A DNA stretch of 64,000 bases from assembly GCA_020633435.1 (NCBI GenBank), contig JACKDP010000004.1, positions 496,001 through 560,000 on the forward strand, written 5' to 3'. The translations under genes were made by a program, and so were the position numbers. This document shows, piece by piece, positions 17,769-25,690 of this stretch (position 1 is its first letter; every line of letters starts with the position of its first letter). The DNA comes from Myxococcales bacterium (GTDB lineage Bacteria > Myxococcota_A > Bradymonadia > UBA7976 > UBA1532). Below the pieces are notes generated by a model that saw only the letters and a list, made by a program, of their open reading frames with translations, was not told the origin of the DNA and did no database searches.

Positions 17769-19171
17769 ACCGCTGGGCCCTCGCCGCGCTGGCCGGGCTG
17801 CTCAACGGCGTGGCCTTCATCTTCTTCGGGGCGGCGGCGCTGGTGGCCAACGTGCCCCTGCTGGTGGCGCTGGGGCGGCGCCCGGGGCGGCTGGCGGCGG
17901 CGGGCCTCGGCGGCCTCGTCGGCCTGCTGGGCGGGCTGCACATCTACGGCATCCTCGACTACGGGTGGCTGCTCTTCGTGGGCTTCTCCGTCTACACGGC
18001 CAGCCAGATGGTGCTCTACGCGCTGGCGTTCCGGTGGCTCGACGGGCGCGTCGGGCGCGGCTTCGACGTGCTGCTGCCGGGGCTCCTGTGGACGGTCACC
18101 GAGTGGATCCGCACGCTGGGGCCGCTGGCGATGCCGGCCAGCTATGTGGGCTGCATCGCCGACGTGCCAGCCCTGCGGCCGTGGCTCTGGCTGGCGCCGT
18201 GGATCGGGGGCCTGGGGGTGAGCAGCCTGGTGGCGCTGGCGCAGAGCGCGGTGTTCCACCTGGTCTGGCGGCGCCGCACGCATGGCCGACCGGCGCTCCT
18301 CCTGGCCGGCGTCGTCCTGGCGGCGGGGGGCGTGGGCGCGCTGCTGGCGCCGCCGCTGGGGGATCGGCCGGTGCGGGTGGCGGGGGTGCAGGGCGGCCTG
18401 GCGAACGCCCAGTACGAGGCGGCCCAGGCCGACGCCCTGGCGCGGCGGGACATCGTGCAGACCTACGCCACGCTGACGCGACAGGCCTACCGGGACGGGG
18501 CAGAGCTCGTGGTCTGGCCGGAGACGGCGCTGCGGCTGGACGTGCTCGGCGACGCGGCGCTGCGGCAACTCATCGCGCCCACCTCGGGGGTGCTGCTGGC
18601 GGGCCTGCTGCACCGGGAGGCGGGGCAGGCGTACAACCTGGCGGTGGCGCTGGGGCCGGGGGGCGTGGAGCTGGGCCGGTACGCCAAGGTCCGGACGGTG
18701 CCGCGCACCGAGGACTACCTGACGCGGGGCACCGACCGGCGGCCCATCCCGACGCCGCTGGGGCGCATCGGGGTGCTCATCTGCCTGGAGTCGGTGTACC
18801 CGGACGCGGGCCTCGACACGGCGCGGGCGGGGGCCGAGATCCTGGCAATCATGAGCAATGACGCGGGGTTCGGGCGGTCGCCCATCACGCGGCACATGAC
18901 GGCGCGGGCCGTCGTGCGGGCGGTGGAGAGCGGGCGGTGGCTGGTGCGGGTGGGCCAGGCGGGCATCACGACGCTCATCGATCCGCGCGGCGGTCGGCAC
19001 GGCGGCCTCGCGCTGTTCGAGCCCGGCGTGGTGCACGGGGAGGCGCGGCTGCGCAGCGATCAGACGCTGGCGGTGCGGTGGCCGTGGCTGTGGATCGCCC
19101 TCTGCGGCGTCACGCTGGGGGCGGGGGTGCTGCGGCGCGTCGCGCGGCGCGGCGCAGCAGCGCCTGGTTGA
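17762..19171 (+). CDS. lnt: Apolipoprotein N-acyltransferase (Lnt)-like membrane enzyme
   Basis: A 469-residue inner-membrane protein. Hydrophobic helices fill residues 1-200 and one more lies near the C-terminus, with a periplasmic carbon-nitrogen hydrolase domain between. The catalytic triad is in place: Glu254 in VVWPETAL, Lys309 in GRYAKVRTVPRTEDY and Cys341 in GVLICLESVYPD. Lnt transfers the third acyl chain to lipoproteins, of which this window encodes many. It is somewhat shorter than E. coli Lnt (512), and the immediate neighbour is an exosortase rather than the usual partners, so a paralogue acting on another substrate is possible. Its 3' end overlaps the convergent exosortase gene by 62 bp. 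Confidence 0.82.
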   Translation: MVNRWALAALAGLLNGVAFIFFGAAALVANVPLLVALGRRPGRLAAAGLGGLVGLLGGLHIYGILDYGWLLFVGFSVYTASQMVLYALAFRWLDGRVGRGFDVLLPGLLWTVTEWIRTLGPLAMPASYVGCIADVPALRPWLWLAPWIGGLGVSSLVALAQSAVFHLVWRRRTHGRPALLLAGVVLAAGGVGALLAPPLGDRPVRVAGVQGGLANAQYEAAQADALARRDIVQTYATLTRQAYRDGAELVVWPETALRLDVLGDAALRQLIAPTSGVLLAGLLHREAGQAYNLAVALGPGGVELGRYAKVRTVPRTEDYLTRGTDRRPIPTPLGRIGVLICLESVYPDAGLDTARAGAEILAIMSNDAGFGRSPITRHMTARAVVRAVESGRWLVRVGQAGITTLIDPRGGRHGGLALFEPGVVHGEARLRSDQTLAVRWPWLWIALCGVTLGAGVLRRVARRGAAAPG

Positions 19172-20000
19172 CGACGAAGAGGAACCAGAAGACCGGCAGG
19201 AAGATGAGGTAGGCGCTGCGGGTGTGCCACGGGCCCATGGCGAGCTCCTGGCCGCCGTACAGGCCCATCAGGTGGATGCCGGCGATGCGGGCGCCGTTGG
19301 CCAGCAGGGCCAGGGGCACGACGAGCAGGAAGAGCAGCAGCCGCGACCGGAGCGACGGCTGCGCCACCCAGCCGAAGACCAGGGTGTACATGGCGAGGGT
19401 GACGAGCATGTTCATGCCCGAGCACGTCTCGTTCACGATCACGTAAAAGCGGGCGTCGTAGATGGTGTACTCGTTCCAGATGCGGACGGGGTGCCCGCTG
19501 AGGTCGAGCAGCAGCTTCGCGACGTCGGCGCTCCAGATCTGCAGCGGCACGTCGATGCGGGCGCGCAGGAAGTACTCCCAGGGCAGGGCGAAGGCGGTGA
19601 AGCCCACCGGCACCGCGAGCAGGCGCGCGCGGCCGAGGCCGAGCCAGCCCCAGAGCCAGGCGAAGAAGGCGACGGGCAGCAGGGCGCCCACGACGACGAG
19701 GGCGTCCCAGGCGGCGTCGGCGGCGGCCAGGGCGGCCAGCAGGGCGAGGGTGGCGGCGCCGAGCAGCCACTCGGCGCCGGGGCGGTCGGGGCCGGGGGTC
19801 TGCCAGTCCGGGCGGCGCGTGGCCAGCCAGGCCAGGATGGTGCTCATGGGCACGGCGAGGAGGCCGGCGGCGCCGCCCCCGAGGGTGCCCGACAGCCACG
19901 TCTGCGCCGTCCAGATGCCCACGGGCACCGCGACGACGAGGAGACACACGAGGGTGGCGGTGGCGAAGCCCGGCGTCCAGCGGCGGACGGGCTCGCTCAA
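19110..20000 (-). CDS. Exosortase/archaeosortase-family membrane transpeptidase
   Basis: A 296-residue polytopic membrane protein with the three invariant catalytic residues of the exosortase family: Cys193 in NETCSGMNML, Arg238 in NGARIAGIH and His259 in MGPWHTRSAY. About eight hydrophobic helices surround them. Exosortases cleave and transfer proteins that carry a PEP-CTERM-like C-terminal signal, usually in exopolysaccharide-producing bacteria. No protein in this window shows such a C-terminus, so the substrate must be elsewhere. The start overlaps the upstream response-regulator stop by 4 bp (ATGA), so it is the last gene of a four-gene operon. Its 3' end overlaps lnt on the other strand. 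Confidence 0.85.
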   Translation of the reverse strand: MSEPVRRWTPGFATATLVCLLVVAVPVGIWTAQTWLSGTLGGGAAGLLAVPMSTILAWLATRRPDWQTPGPDRPGAEWLLGAATLALLAALAAADAAWDALVVVGALLPVAFFAWLWGWLGLGRARLLAVPVGFTAFALPWEYFLRARIDVPLQIWSADVAKLLLDLSGHPVRIWNEYTIYDARFYVIVNETCSGMNMLVTLAMYTLVFGWVAQPSLRSRLLLFLLVVPLALLANGARIAGIHLMGLYGGQELAMGPWHTRSAYLIFLPVFWFLFVVNQALLRRAARRAAAPPPPA

Positions 20001-20713
20001 GCGGCCCCGACCAGGCGGCCCAGGACCTCGGCGATGCGCTCGCCGAGCCGCTGCACGTCGCCGTCCGTCTTGCGGACGTAGCGCGCGTTGGTGAGCTCCT
20101 TGAGGCTCTCCTTGAAGGGCTCGTCGCAGAGGACGCCCGAGAAGAAGAGGATGGGCGTGCGCTTCTGGGCGCAGACCGTCTCGATGGCGCGGATGGCGAA
20201 GGCGGCCTCGCGGCCGTCCATGCCGGGCATGCGCACGTCCAGGATGACGAGATCGGGCTTCTCGTTGGCCGTCACGGCGCGGGCAAAGGCCTCGACGAAG
20301 GCGGGGCCATCGGGCCAGTCCTGCACCTCGCGGGCGAGCTGGCGCTCCAGGAGGAGGTCGCGGGTCAGGGCGCGCAGGAAGGCCGAGTCCTCGACGACGA
20401 AGACGCGGCGCATCTGGCGGGGGGGCGGCGCGGGCTTCTCCGCCACCGGCTCCGGGGCCGGGGCCTCGGCGCGGGGGTCGGCGGAGGCGGCGGACTTCTC
20501 TACCACCGCCGTCAGGCCGCGCTTGACCACGCCCACGCGGGCGAGGGTGTCGGGGGCCTCGCCGTTGAGCTCGCGCACCTCGGCGGCGGTGGCCGGGCGG
20601 ACGCCCAGGCCGAGGCCACAGGTGCGGCAGGCGACCATCACGTAGCCGCTCTCCAGGGAGCGCTCGAGATCGACCTCCATGCCGCAGCTCGGGCAGTAGC
20701 GTCGGTCGGCCAC
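19997..20713 (-). CDS. Response regulator with N-terminal zinc ribbon
   Basis: A 238-residue two-domain protein. Residues 1-40 carry a four-cysteine zinc ribbon (C7-P-S-C10 and C29-R-T-C32). A Pro/Ala/Glu-rich linker (about 70-100) leads to a CheY-like receiver at 101-235 with VVEDS at strand one, the phospho-acceptor Asp159 in LVILDVRMPGMDG, a Ser in FFSG, and the conserved Lys in RYVRKTDG. There is no output domain, so it probably signals by protein contact. It sits between a pseudo-receiver gene (1 bp gap) and the exosortase (4 bp overlap), which suggests that the exosortase or its substrate is under two-component-like control. No histidine kinase is nearby. Confidence 0.85.
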   Translation of the reverse strand: MADRRYCPSCGMEVDLERSLESGYVMVACRTCGLGLGVRPATAAEVRELNGEAPDTLARVGVVKRGLTAVVEKSAASADPRAEAPAPEPVAEKPAPPPRQMRRVFVVEDSAFLRALTRDLLLERQLAREVQDWPDGPAFVEAFARAVTANEKPDLVILDVRMPGMDGREAAFAIRAIETVCAQKRTPILFFSGVLCDEPFKESLKELTNARYVRKTDGDVQRLGERIAEVLGRLVGAA

Positions 20714-20714
20714 G

Positions 20715-21140
20715 TCAGCCTCCCTTGAGCTGGGCCAGCAGGCGATCGACGGCCGCCTGGAGGCGCGCCGCCTGATCGGGGATGGGCATCTGGACGGGCC
20801 GCTCCAGGTGGACGGTCTGGCCCACCTCGGCGATGAACGCCTTGAGATCGGCGTCGGCGGCCTGGCCGGCGTAGAGCAGGGTGGCCGTGGGCCGGGCGCC
20901 CCAGGCTCGCTCCAGCGCCCGCATGGCGCGCACGAGGCTGGCGCCCCCGATGCGATCGACGGCCAGCTCGGTGACCACGAGCCGCGGCGCGGGCCCCTCG
21001 CGGAGGGCCTTGGCGTAGGCCTCGAAGGCCACCGCGCCGTCGGCGCAGGGCGTCACGGCCAGGTGGCCGAGGCGGCTGGCCGCCGCCTCCAGCAGCTCGG
21101 CCGGCCCTACGAGGAGCACCCCATCGCCCACTTGCTGCAA
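20715..21140 (-). CDS. Pseudo-receiver domain protein with Glu near the phospho-acceptor site
   Basis: About 141 residues with a receiver-like strand/helix pattern: VLLVGPAELLEAAA for strand 1, LVVTELAVDRIGGASLVRAMR for strand 3 and helix 3, and ATLLYAGQ for strand 4. Where active receivers have hDhxMPxMDG, this reads VVTELAVDRIGG, with Glu at or next to the phospho-acceptor position and no clear acidic pair in strand 1. It is thus probably phosphorylation-independent. The start is uncertain: TTG at 21138-21140 follows GGGGGA, GTG at 21129-21131 is the alternative, and both lie just after the stop of the upstream gene. It is followed 1 bp later by the zinc-ribbon response regulator. Confidence 0.6.
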   Translation of the reverse strand: MQQVGDGVLLVGPAELLEAAASRLGHLAVTPCADGAVAFEAYAKALREGPAPRLVVTELAVDRIGGASLVRAMRALERAWGARPTATLLYAGQAADADLKAFIAEVGQTVHLERPVQMPIPDQAARLQAAVDRLLAQLKGG

Positions 21141-21154
21141 GGCCTCGTCCCCCT

Positions 21155-23734
21155 TCAGTTCGCCACGGATCGCAGGATCATCGTGAGGTTGATGAGCAGG
21201 TGCGCCACGAAGGGCGCCAGCAGGCCGCCGCTGCGCCACAGGAGCAGGGCGTAGGCCCCGCCCGCGAAGGCCCCGATCTGCAGGACATCGATGAGGATGT
21301 TGCCGATGGGCTGGTTGAGCACGGCGAAGTAGGTGAGCTGGTAGACGCCGTAGATGCCCGCGCCCATGGCCACCGCCAGGGGCTTGTTCTCCGTCAGGGC
21401 CAGCAGGCCCCGGTTCACGAAGCCCGAGAAGAAGATCTGCTCGCAGAGGACGTGGAAGAACGTCATCGCCAGCAGCATGCCGAACGGCGTGACCGTCGGG
21501 AGGATGCCCGACAGGAAGCCCACGACGATGCCATACGGGATGGCGGCCCCCAGCCAGCCGTGCTGCTCTCCCAGGATGGAGCCGCCCTTGCCCAGATCGA
21601 GGCGTCGGCCCACGCCGAAGATGCCGATGAGCCCGAGGATGAGCAGCGCGACGCGCCGCAGCCACCAGAAGCTATCGTCGGAGAGGTAGTAAAACTCAAC
21701 GTTCCCGAGCACTTGCATCTCGGGCGGCACCTTCCGCACCTGGGCGATGACCTTGTAGACCTCGTCGATGTTGAGGTTGCCCAGGTAGGCGAGGGCCTGC
21801 TCCTTGGTGGCGACGTCGGCCTTCGCGCCCATCTCCTTCGCCGCTGCCACCAGCGTCGGGCCGTCGTGGTGGAGGCGCAGGTTGACGAGCTGGCCGACCT
21901 CCTTGAGCTCGGCGTCGCCCTGACCGCCGGCGCGGGCGGCCCCCGTGTCGGGCCAGAGCGTCGCGCCGCCGCTCACCTTGTTGGCCAGGAAGAAGAGGCC
22001 GACGCAGGCGGCGAGCACCAGGCCGATGATGCCGGCGATGCGCGGATCGATGCCCAGGTTCAGCCGCTTGCCCGGCGTGCCCAGCTCCCGCGAGAAGATG
22101 AGGCGCAGCTCGCTCTGGGCCTCGCCGTTGCGGGCGTTGAAGTGGATGGCCTTGCGCAGCGCGGCCTCGGCGGCCACGGCGTCGCCGGCGAGCCGGTGGA
22201 TCTTGCCCATGTACAGCCAGGCGACGTCGAAGTCGGGCTGGTGGCTGAGGGCGACCTGGATCTCCTTGATGGACGTCGGGGCGACGCGCTTCTCGGAGTT
22301 GCCGGCCAGGAAGCGGGCCCAGCCGAGCTGGACGTAGGGGCGCGGATCCTTGGGGATGCGCTTGCTGGCCTCGTGGAAGGCCTCGCGGGCCTCCGACCAG
22401 TTGCGGGCCTCCATCTCCTGGTGGCCGCGGAACATGAACTCGTCGAACTCGACGTGGCGGCGGGCCTCGGCGTCCTCGAAGTCGACGCCCATCTGCATGG
22501 CGCGGACGTAGAAGCTACGCGACTGAGCGTTGCTGAGGGCCGTGGCGGCGGCGTCGATGAGGGTGGCGATCTGGCCGCGCAGGCGGCGGGCCGCCGAGCC
22601 CGGGAGATCCTGCACGTCGCCGGTGACGTTGAGCTCGCGGCGGCGGGCCGCCCGGGCGTCGCTGACCTCGGTGGCCGTGGCCCCCATGCGGACCTGGAGG
22701 CGATCGAAGTAGTTCTGGCTCTGGAGGGCCTGGAGCGAGGCGCGCAGCGCGCGGGTGCGGCCATCCCCCAGCTCGATGCCGCCGAACGTGGCCAGGGCCA
22801 GCACCCGGACGCGGGCCTCGGCCAGCGTGAGGCGGGCGACCTGGGCCACCCGCGGCAGGGCGTCGGCCAGGGCCAGCCCGGGGGCGAAGACCGCCAGCAC
22901 GGCGGAGTCGCCGTCGGTCAGATCCTCGGCGGGGACCTCGGCGTTGACCTGGATGGCCTCGGCGCCATAGCCATCGAGCATCCCCTGCACCTCGGCGGGG
23001 GACAGGGCCGTGGCGATGGCCGTCTCGATGATCTCCCGGGGGCGGGCCACCAGGAGGACCTCCTCGTCGGCCGCCGTCGCGTCGCTCACGAAGCGAAAGC
23101 GCGTGCCCTCGCCGGCGCGGAAGATGTTGAGCAGGCGATCGAGGGCCTGCACCGACAGGGCCATCTGCAGGCGGCGCGCGCTGATCTTCTCGAGCTTCAC
23201 CAGGGCCGAGCCCAGGCGCACGCCCGTCTGCTGGCGCAGCTCCACCGCCTCGTCGAAGGCGCCCTGATCGATGAAGCCCTTGTGGATGAGGACCTCGCCG
23301 ATCCACTCGTCCTCGACGTTGGACCAGGCGGCGATGGGCACGCCCTCGCGGAAGACGACGGTGCGCTCGTGGCCCAGCTCGGCGTGCTGCACGAAGAGCC
23401 GGCCGGTGCCCTTCTCGTGGTAGAGGCGGGCGAAGATCTCGAGCAGGGTGAGGGTGTCGCCCTCGCCGGCGATGACGGGCGCCGACCGGAGCGTCTGGGG
23501 CTCCGAGTCGGGCATCACCTCGGCGAAGAAGCGCTTCAGGGCGGGGACGCTGCCGGCGACCTCCTCGGTGCCGTCGGGCAGGCGCAGGCGGTCGGTGCGA
23601 AACAGCCGCCCCTGGCGGACCTGGGCGTGGAGGGCGTCGAGGCTGTAGGTGGCGTCCACCCCGGCCCGATCCAGCAGAATATAGTGCTCGGCGTCCCCAG
23701 AGTCCGGGTCAGCCTGCGCCGGGCCATCGACCAA
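21155..23734 (-). CDS. GYF2/DUF4388-TPR-CPBP protease fusion protein
   Basis: An 859-residue modular protein and the first gene of the exosortase unit. Residues ~15-70 resemble a GYF_2-type domain (YILLDRAGVDATYSLDALH). Residues ~90-260 look like DUF4388/PATAN regulatory repeats (LLEIFARLYHEKGTGRLFV, EDEWIGEVLIHKGFI). TPR-like helices follow at ~440-560, then a membrane helix (IAGIIGLVLAACVGLFFLA). The last ~200 residues are a multi-helix CPBP/CAAX-type intramembrane protease domain with CEQIFFSGFVNRGL (the family's E-E motif here reads E-Q), YQLTYFAVL and APFVAHLLINL. The start is TTG at 23732-23734 after a G-rich ribosome site; the nearest ATG is out of frame, so the exact start is uncertain. 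Confidence 0.75.
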   Translation of the reverse strand: MVDGPAQADPDSGDAEHYILLDRAGVDATYSLDALHAQVRQGRLFRTDRLRLPDGTEEVAGSVPALKRFFAEVMPDSEPQTLRSAPVIAGEGDTLTLLEIFARLYHEKGTGRLFVQHAELGHERTVVFREGVPIAAWSNVEDEWIGEVLIHKGFIDQGAFDEAVELRQQTGVRLGSALVKLEKISARRLQMALSVQALDRLLNIFRAGEGTRFRFVSDATAADEEVLLVARPREIIETAIATALSPAEVQGMLDGYGAEAIQVNAEVPAEDLTDGDSAVLAVFAPGLALADALPRVAQVARLTLAEARVRVLALATFGGIELGDGRTRALRASLQALQSQNYFDRLQVRMGATATEVSDARAARRRELNVTGDVQDLPGSAARRLRGQIATLIDAAATALSNAQSRSFYVRAMQMGVDFEDAEARRHVEFDEFMFRGHQEMEARNWSEAREAFHEASKRIPKDPRPYVQLGWARFLAGNSEKRVAPTSIKEIQVALSHQPDFDVAWLYMGKIHRLAGDAVAAEAALRKAIHFNARNGEAQSELRLIFSRELGTPGKRLNLGIDPRIAGIIGLVLAACVGLFFLANKVSGGATLWPDTGAARAGGQGDAELKEVGQLVNLRLHHDGPTLVAAAKEMGAKADVATKEQALAYLGNLNIDEVYKVIAQVRKVPPEMQVLGNVEFYYLSDDSFWWLRRVALLILGLIGIFGVGRRLDLGKGGSILGEQHGWLGAAIPYGIVVGFLSGILPTVTPFGMLLAMTFFHVLCEQIFFSGFVNRGLLALTENKPLAVAMGAGIYGVYQLTYFAVLNQPIGNILIDVLQIGAFAGGAYALLLWRSGGLLAPFVAHLLINLTMILRSVAN

Positions 23735-23921
23735 GTCGCCCCCCCCGTGCCGGACCTCCGGCCTCGCAAGCGCAGCAGTATGCCGTGGTCTCGGCCACTA
23801 TAGGCGGGCGGGAAAGCACCGTAAAGACTGCAACGGGTCGCGTCCGGGGGGTCTCGGAGGGGCCCGCGGCGGTCGGCAGCCCGGCGACGCCGCGTCGCTT
23901 CCGAGCCGGCGGCGAGCGCGG

Positions 23922-23927
23922 TACCCT
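23922..23927 (+). promoter_or_regulatory. Putative -10 box of a leaderless transcript (cytochrome c gene)
   Basis: TACCCT is followed by exactly six bases (CCTGCC) and then the ATG at 23934, with no ribosome site. It is identical in box and spacing to 14449-14454. Confidence 0.45.
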
Positions 23928-23933
23928 CCTGCC

Positions 23934-24641
23934 ATGACCCACCTGCGCACCGCCCTCGCCCTCCTGCTCGCCGGCTGCGGGACGAGCGCGCCCAGCCTGC
24001 CGGCCGAGGCGCCCATCGCGGCGCTGCCCGGCGACGCTGGCCGCGGCGAGCGGCTGGTCGCGGATCGGGGCCTGGGCCGGTCCGGCCTCGCGTGCGGCGA
24101 CTGCCATGGCGGCCCCGACACGCTGCGACCGGCCACGCCCCTCGGCGCCCTGAGCAGCCGGCCGACGTGGTGGTGGGGGACGGCGCCGACGCTGGGCGCC
24201 GCGGTGCAGCGGTGCGTCGAGCGCTCGCTGCTGCGGCCGGCCCTCGACGCGCAGGCCCTGGGCGACGTGGTGGCCGCGCTCGAGGCGGCGGCGGGCGCCC
24301 CGGGGCGGGCCTGGCCGGCCGACGCGACCCCGGCCGCCACCTACGATCTGGCGTGCCGGCACTGCCATGAGGACGGTCCGGGGGGCCCCCTCCTCGATCG
24401 GACGTGGCCGACGGCGTTCCTGCGGGACCGCATCCGCGGCACTGACCGGCCGCCGCACCCCGACACGCTCATGCCGGCCTTTGACGCCGAGCGCCTGCCC
24501 GACGCGGCCCTCACGCCGCTGGCCGAGGCGCTGGGCAGCGGCCGCCTCGCGGGGCTTTGGCGCCCGGGGCCGGCTCCTGCTACGGTGCCCTCCGGGGGCC
24601 CGGGCCGGGCGCGCGGCCTCGCGGAGATCAGGTGGCCATGA
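23934..24641 (+). CDS. Dihaem c-type cytochrome lipoprotein
   Basis: A 235-residue exported protein. The lipobox LLAGC at residues ~11-16 (LALLLAGCGTSA) predicts a lipoprotein anchored at the cytoplasmic or outer membrane. Two haem-binding CxxCH motifs are present, LACGDCHGG in the first half and LACRHCHED in the second, each followed by a cytochrome-like fold; a distal Met ligand is suggested by TLMPAFDAERLPDAAL. The protein should carry electrons in the periplasm. The C-terminal 30 residues are Pro/Gly-rich and overlap the next start by 4 bp (ATGA), so coupling with the zinc-ribbon gene is likely. Redox partners are not encoded nearby. Confidence 0.82.
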   Translation: MTHLRTALALLLAGCGTSAPSLPAEAPIAALPGDAGRGERLVADRGLGRSGLACGDCHGGPDTLRPATPLGALSSRPTWWWGTAPTLGAAVQRCVERSLLRPALDAQALGDVVAALEAAAGAPGRAWPADATPAATYDLACRHCHEDGPGGPLLDRTWPTAFLRDRIRGTDRPPHPDTLMPAFDAERLPDAALTPLAEALGSGRLAGLWRPGPAPATVPSGGPGRARGLAEIRWP

Positions 24642-25042
24642 CGTGCTGGAGCTGCGGCGGCGGGATCCCCGAAGGATCCAGGTTCTGTGGGCTCTGCGGC
24701 GCCCGGCAGAACCCGACGGCGCCCCAGCTCTCCCGCGTCCTCACCGCCTGGCAGCCGCCCCCCGAGCAGGAGAGCGAGACGCCGACGCTCATCAACGCGC
24801 CGGCCCTGTCGGCGCCGGCCGTGCCGCCGCCGGAGGAGCCCCCGCGCCCGCCCCCGCGCTTCCGGGCGCTCGCCGCGGTGGGCGACGCCGGCCGCGGGCT
24901 GCCAGCCCAGCCCGTGCGCCCGTCGGCCTGGGGCATCAGCGAGGCGCCCGAGGCCGCCACGCCGAGCCAGCGCCAGCCGCGCCAGAGGCCCCGGCCAGCG
25001 ACATCGCGCCTGAGTGCCGCCGCCCCCACGCAGCCGGCCTGA
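24638..25042 (+). CDS. Zinc-ribbon protein, N-terminal part of a gene broken in its linker
   Basis: Starts with a double-CxxC zinc ribbon (CWSCGGGIPEGSRFCGLCG) and continues as a Pro/Ala/Glu-rich, low-complexity chain to a TGA at 25040-25042. The codon pattern changes frame before that stop: a natural-looking A/P/E-rich reading (AEPAPAAPEAPASDIAPE) lies in another frame just upstream of it. The original frame becomes coding-like again after ~25080 and continues to 25690 as a protein with a C-terminal membrane helix. I infer one gene, 24638-25690, of zinc ribbon, disordered linker and tail anchor. Such proteins are common in this group; their role is unknown. Confidence 0.6.
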   Translation: MTCWSCGGGIPEGSRFCGLCGARQNPTAPQLSRVLTAWQPPPEQESETPTLINAPALSAPAVPPPEEPPRPPPRFRALAAVGDAGRGLPAQPVRPSAWGISEAPEAATPSQRQPRQRPRPATSRLSAAAPTQPA

Positions 25043-25150
25043 CGAGCCGACGCCCGCGCCGCTGGCCACGACACCGCCCCCGAGGCGCCGGCCTTCGACG
25101 GCGGCCAGACGGCCCCCGACGCCCCCGCCCTGGCCGATGAGGCCGCGACC

Positions 25151-25690
25151 TTGCCCGAGGCCCCGGCCCTGCGCCCGCGGCGCCGCCCGAAGCGCCCGGC
25201 CGCCGATCCCGCGCCCATCAGCGACGCCCCCCAGCGCTCCAGCGTCGTCGCCTCCCGCGAGCCACCGCCCGTCGAGTCGGCCAGCGTCGTCGTCGCCCTG
25301 TCCCTGGAGACGGCCCCCGACGATCCCGCCGTCGCCCGCCTCGACCTGCCCGCCATCGCCCAGGCGCCGGCCGAGGCCGCCGTCGAGCGCCCGCGCGGCA
25401 TCGGCGAGACGGGCTGGTTCCTGGAGGCCCTCGATCCCGACGCCCTCAGCGACATCGACGTGGACGGCGTGGACGCCCGGCGCCGCCGCGACGAGCGCCC
25501 GGCGGCGCCCATCGACGCCAGCGCCCGCCGCCAGTTCAGCCTGGGCGGCCCCGAGGCCGCGGGCGAGCCGACCCTGCGCGACCTGGACCTGGGCGCGCCC
25601 CCGGCCCGCGCGAGCGCCGGCGCCCGGGCGGGCCTGCTCATCGTCGCCTGCCTGGCCGCCGTCGCCACCGCCTGGTGGTTCACCCGATGA
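25151..25690 (+). pseudogene. C-terminal, membrane-anchored part of the broken zinc-ribbon gene
   Basis: A stretch of 179 codons in the same frame as 24638-25042 but separated from it by a TGA and ~108 bp. There is no ribosome site at its first possible start (TTG 25151), so it is probably the remainder of the upstream gene. It is acidic and Pro/Ala-rich, with a conserved-looking segment GETGWFLEALDPDALSDIDV and a C-terminal hydrophobic helix (AGLLIVACLAAVATAWWF) ending in TR, typical of a tail anchor. The stop overlaps the start of the next lipoprotein gene (ATGA), supporting transcription as one unit. Confidence 0.5.

Noticed and set aside
17280..24641. PEP-CTERM substrates for the exosortase
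   Set aside because: I checked C-termini of exported proteins in the window; none shows the PEP-like motif, membrane helix and basic tail. Tail anchors ending in WWFTR (25690) and YFLFK (56328) lack the motif.
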